DNA from: Deinococcus sp.
GTDB lineage: Bacteria; Deinococcota; Deinococci; Deinococcales; Deinococcaceae
Reading direction: 5' to 3'
Assembly (NCBI RefSeq): GCF_030523985.1
Contig: NZ_JAUNHK010000026.1
Span: 9,769 to 18,754, forward strand
DNA length: 8,986 bases
This document shows positions 7,778 through 8,986 of this stretch, piece after piece. Both the position numbers and the translations under genes were made by a program. The notes beneath the pieces are model-generated. The model made no database searches. It was given only the letters and a program-made list of their open reading frames with translations, and had not been told where the DNA came from. The number at the start of each line of letters is the position of its first letter. Position 1 is the first letter of the stretch.

Positions 7778-8634
7778 ACAGGTGCGCCTTCCCTCTCTCC
7801 GGTGACCTCCCGCATGTCGCGGTGGTCCACGACTTCGACACTCAGGTCCGTCAGCTCACGGGACAGCCGCTCGGTGACCGCCACGCTGCGGTGCTGCCCC
7901 CCGGTGCAGCCGATCGCCACCGTATAGCTGTGGCGGCCCGACTGCCGCGCCCGCGTGGCTGCCGTCTGCACGAAATCGCGCACCTCTTCGTAGAACTTTT
8001 CGGCTTCGGGGTCACGAAACACGTAAGCGGCAACATCGCTCTGTCGCCCCGATTTGCTGCGTAGGGCCGGGTCGTAATAGGGGTTGGGCAGCGAGCGCAC
8101 GTCCAGCACGAGGTCGGCGTCACGCGGCGGCGAGTGCTTGAACCCGAAACTCATCAGCCGCAGCGTAAAGCTCTGCTCAAGCCGGAAGACCTGCAGCACG
8201 CGCTCGGAAAGCTGTTTGGCGCTGAGGGAAGTCGTGTCGATGACGGTGTCGGCAATCGCCCGAAGTGGGGCCAGCAGTTCGCGTTCGCGGGCAAAGTCCA
8301 CCATCAGCGTCTCGCCCAGCGGATGCTCGCGGCGGCTGAGGTTGTAGCGGCCCAGCAGCACCTCGGCGTTGGCCTCCAGAAAAAGCACCCGCACGTTGTC
8401 GTAGCGGCGTGAGAGACGCACGTAGCTCGACTCCAGCGCCGCCAGAAACTCGCGGGTGCGGCTGTCGGTGCTGACCGCCACCTTCTCGATGTTGCTGGCC
8501 CGCACCAGATCGTACATGGCCCCCCACAGTTCAGGCGGCAGGTTGTCGGTGATGAAAAACCCCGCGTCCTCCAGCGTTCGCAACGCGGTACTTTTGCCAC
8601 TTCCCGAAAGGCCAGACACGATGACGAACAGCAT
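7774..8634 (-). CDS. rapZ: RapZ family nucleotide-binding protein
   Basis: RapZ in E. coli is an RNase adaptor that controls glucosamine-6-phosphate synthase through small RNAs; in other bacteria (YvcJ) it is a GTP/ATP-binding protein of less clear role. Numbering from ATG 8634 (286 aa, typical length): Walker A GLSGSGKS (8-15), DNLPPELW (30-37), the DVRSLPNPYY segment (178-187) and the C-terminal GCTGGQHRSV motif (242-251), all diagnostic of the family. An in-frame ATG 27 bases further upstream would add MPCTLYTVP, but the TACACT box falls inside that stretch, and the family N-terminus is M-x-F/L-V-I-V-S-G-L-S-G. The gene is followed by yvcK with a 4-nt overlap. The RNase-adaptor role is unproven outside enterobacteria. 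Confidence 0.95.
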   Translation of the reverse strand: MLFVIVSGLSGSGKSTALRTLEDAGFFITDNLPPELWGAMYDLVRASNIEKVAVSTDSRTREFLAALESSYVRLSRRYDNVRVLFLEANAEVLLGRYNLSRREHPLGETLMVDFARERELLAPLRAIADTVIDTTSLSAKQLSERVLQVFRLEQSFTLRLMSFGFKHSPPRDADLVLDVRSLPNPYYDPALRSKSGRQSDVAAYVFRDPEAEKFYEEVRDFVQTAATRARQSGRHSYTVAIGCTGGQHRSVAVTERLSRELTDLSVEVVDHRDMREVTGEREGAPV

Positions 8635-8640
8635 GGGAAC

Positions 8641-8646
8641 AGTGTA
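8641..8646 (-). promoter_or_regulatory. Leaderless -10 box of the rapZ-yvcK operon
   Basis: On the minus strand TACACT fits TAnnnT and ends 6 nt before the ATG at 8634. No Shine-Dalgarno is present. TTGTCC lies upstream (8672-8667) at a 20-nt spacing, too long for a normal -35. Confidence 0.55.
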
Positions 8647-8679
8647 GAGGGTGCAAGGCATAGACGGGACAATCCCACT

Positions 8680-8706
8680 AAAAAGCCCCAGCCGGAGCCA
8701 GGGCTT
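8680..8706 (-). terminator. Intrinsic terminator of metG
   Basis: Read on the minus strand, AAGCCCTGGC pairs with GCTGGGGCTT-type sequence around a short TCCG loop. The stem has about 10 pairs, two of them wobble, and ends in a run of five T (8684-8680). It lies 17 nt after the metG stop and about 34 nt before the rapZ -10 box. The plus strand has no T-tract, so it acts in one direction. Confidence 0.85.
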
Positions 8707-8722
8707 GCAGGGGTAATGTGGG

Positions 8723-8986
<264 letters not shown>

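Overview
The window is high-GC chromosomal DNA that most resembles the genus Deinococcus. The reasons are a DUF1999 acetyltransferase-like gene of the Deinococcus-Thermus type, the family content (DarA, RapZ, YvcK, RecN, RadA), and many start codons lying 6-8 nt after a TAnnnT-like -10 box. That spacing is the leaderless-mRNA arrangement described in Deinococcus. No mobile element, tRNA, rRNA, CRISPR array or phage gene is visible. This is core housekeeping DNA with about eleven genes, tightly packed.

Left part (1-1916, + strand): a predicted lipoprotein of unknown function, a DUF1999 GNAT-like protein, a small HMA-fold protein that has lost its metal-binding cysteines, and a DUF503 (YlxP-like) protein starting 2 nt after it. 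Middle part (1932-5320): recN on the minus strand, divergent from a DUF2087 gene and radA, which overlap by 8 nt. Two DNA-repair genes are therefore driven outward from one roughly 100-bp promoter region.

Right part (5321-8986): a 157-bp intergenic stretch with two possible hairpins, then a tandem winged-helix protein gene with a strong Shine-Dalgarno and a textbook terminator. Next is darA (cyclic-di-AMP receptor), convergent with a rapZ-yvcK operon on the minus strand. The 3' end of metG (methionyl-tRNA synthetase, C-terminal tRNA-binding domain) and its terminator lie upstream of rapZ. YvcK carries a two-helix membrane-anchor extension. The darA/yvcK/rapZ block joins nucleotide second-messenger sensing with UDP-sugar and cell-wall precursor control; that functional link is inference from known families.

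Several starts were set from the sequence: 3703 (DUF2087), 3992 (radA), 6087 (darA) and 8634 (rapZ). In the DUF2087, darA and rapZ cases the longer open frame runs through or beyond the -10 box. I found no convincing new multi-gene system. The most useful observations concern promoter architecture, gene-start corrections and gene neighbourhood.
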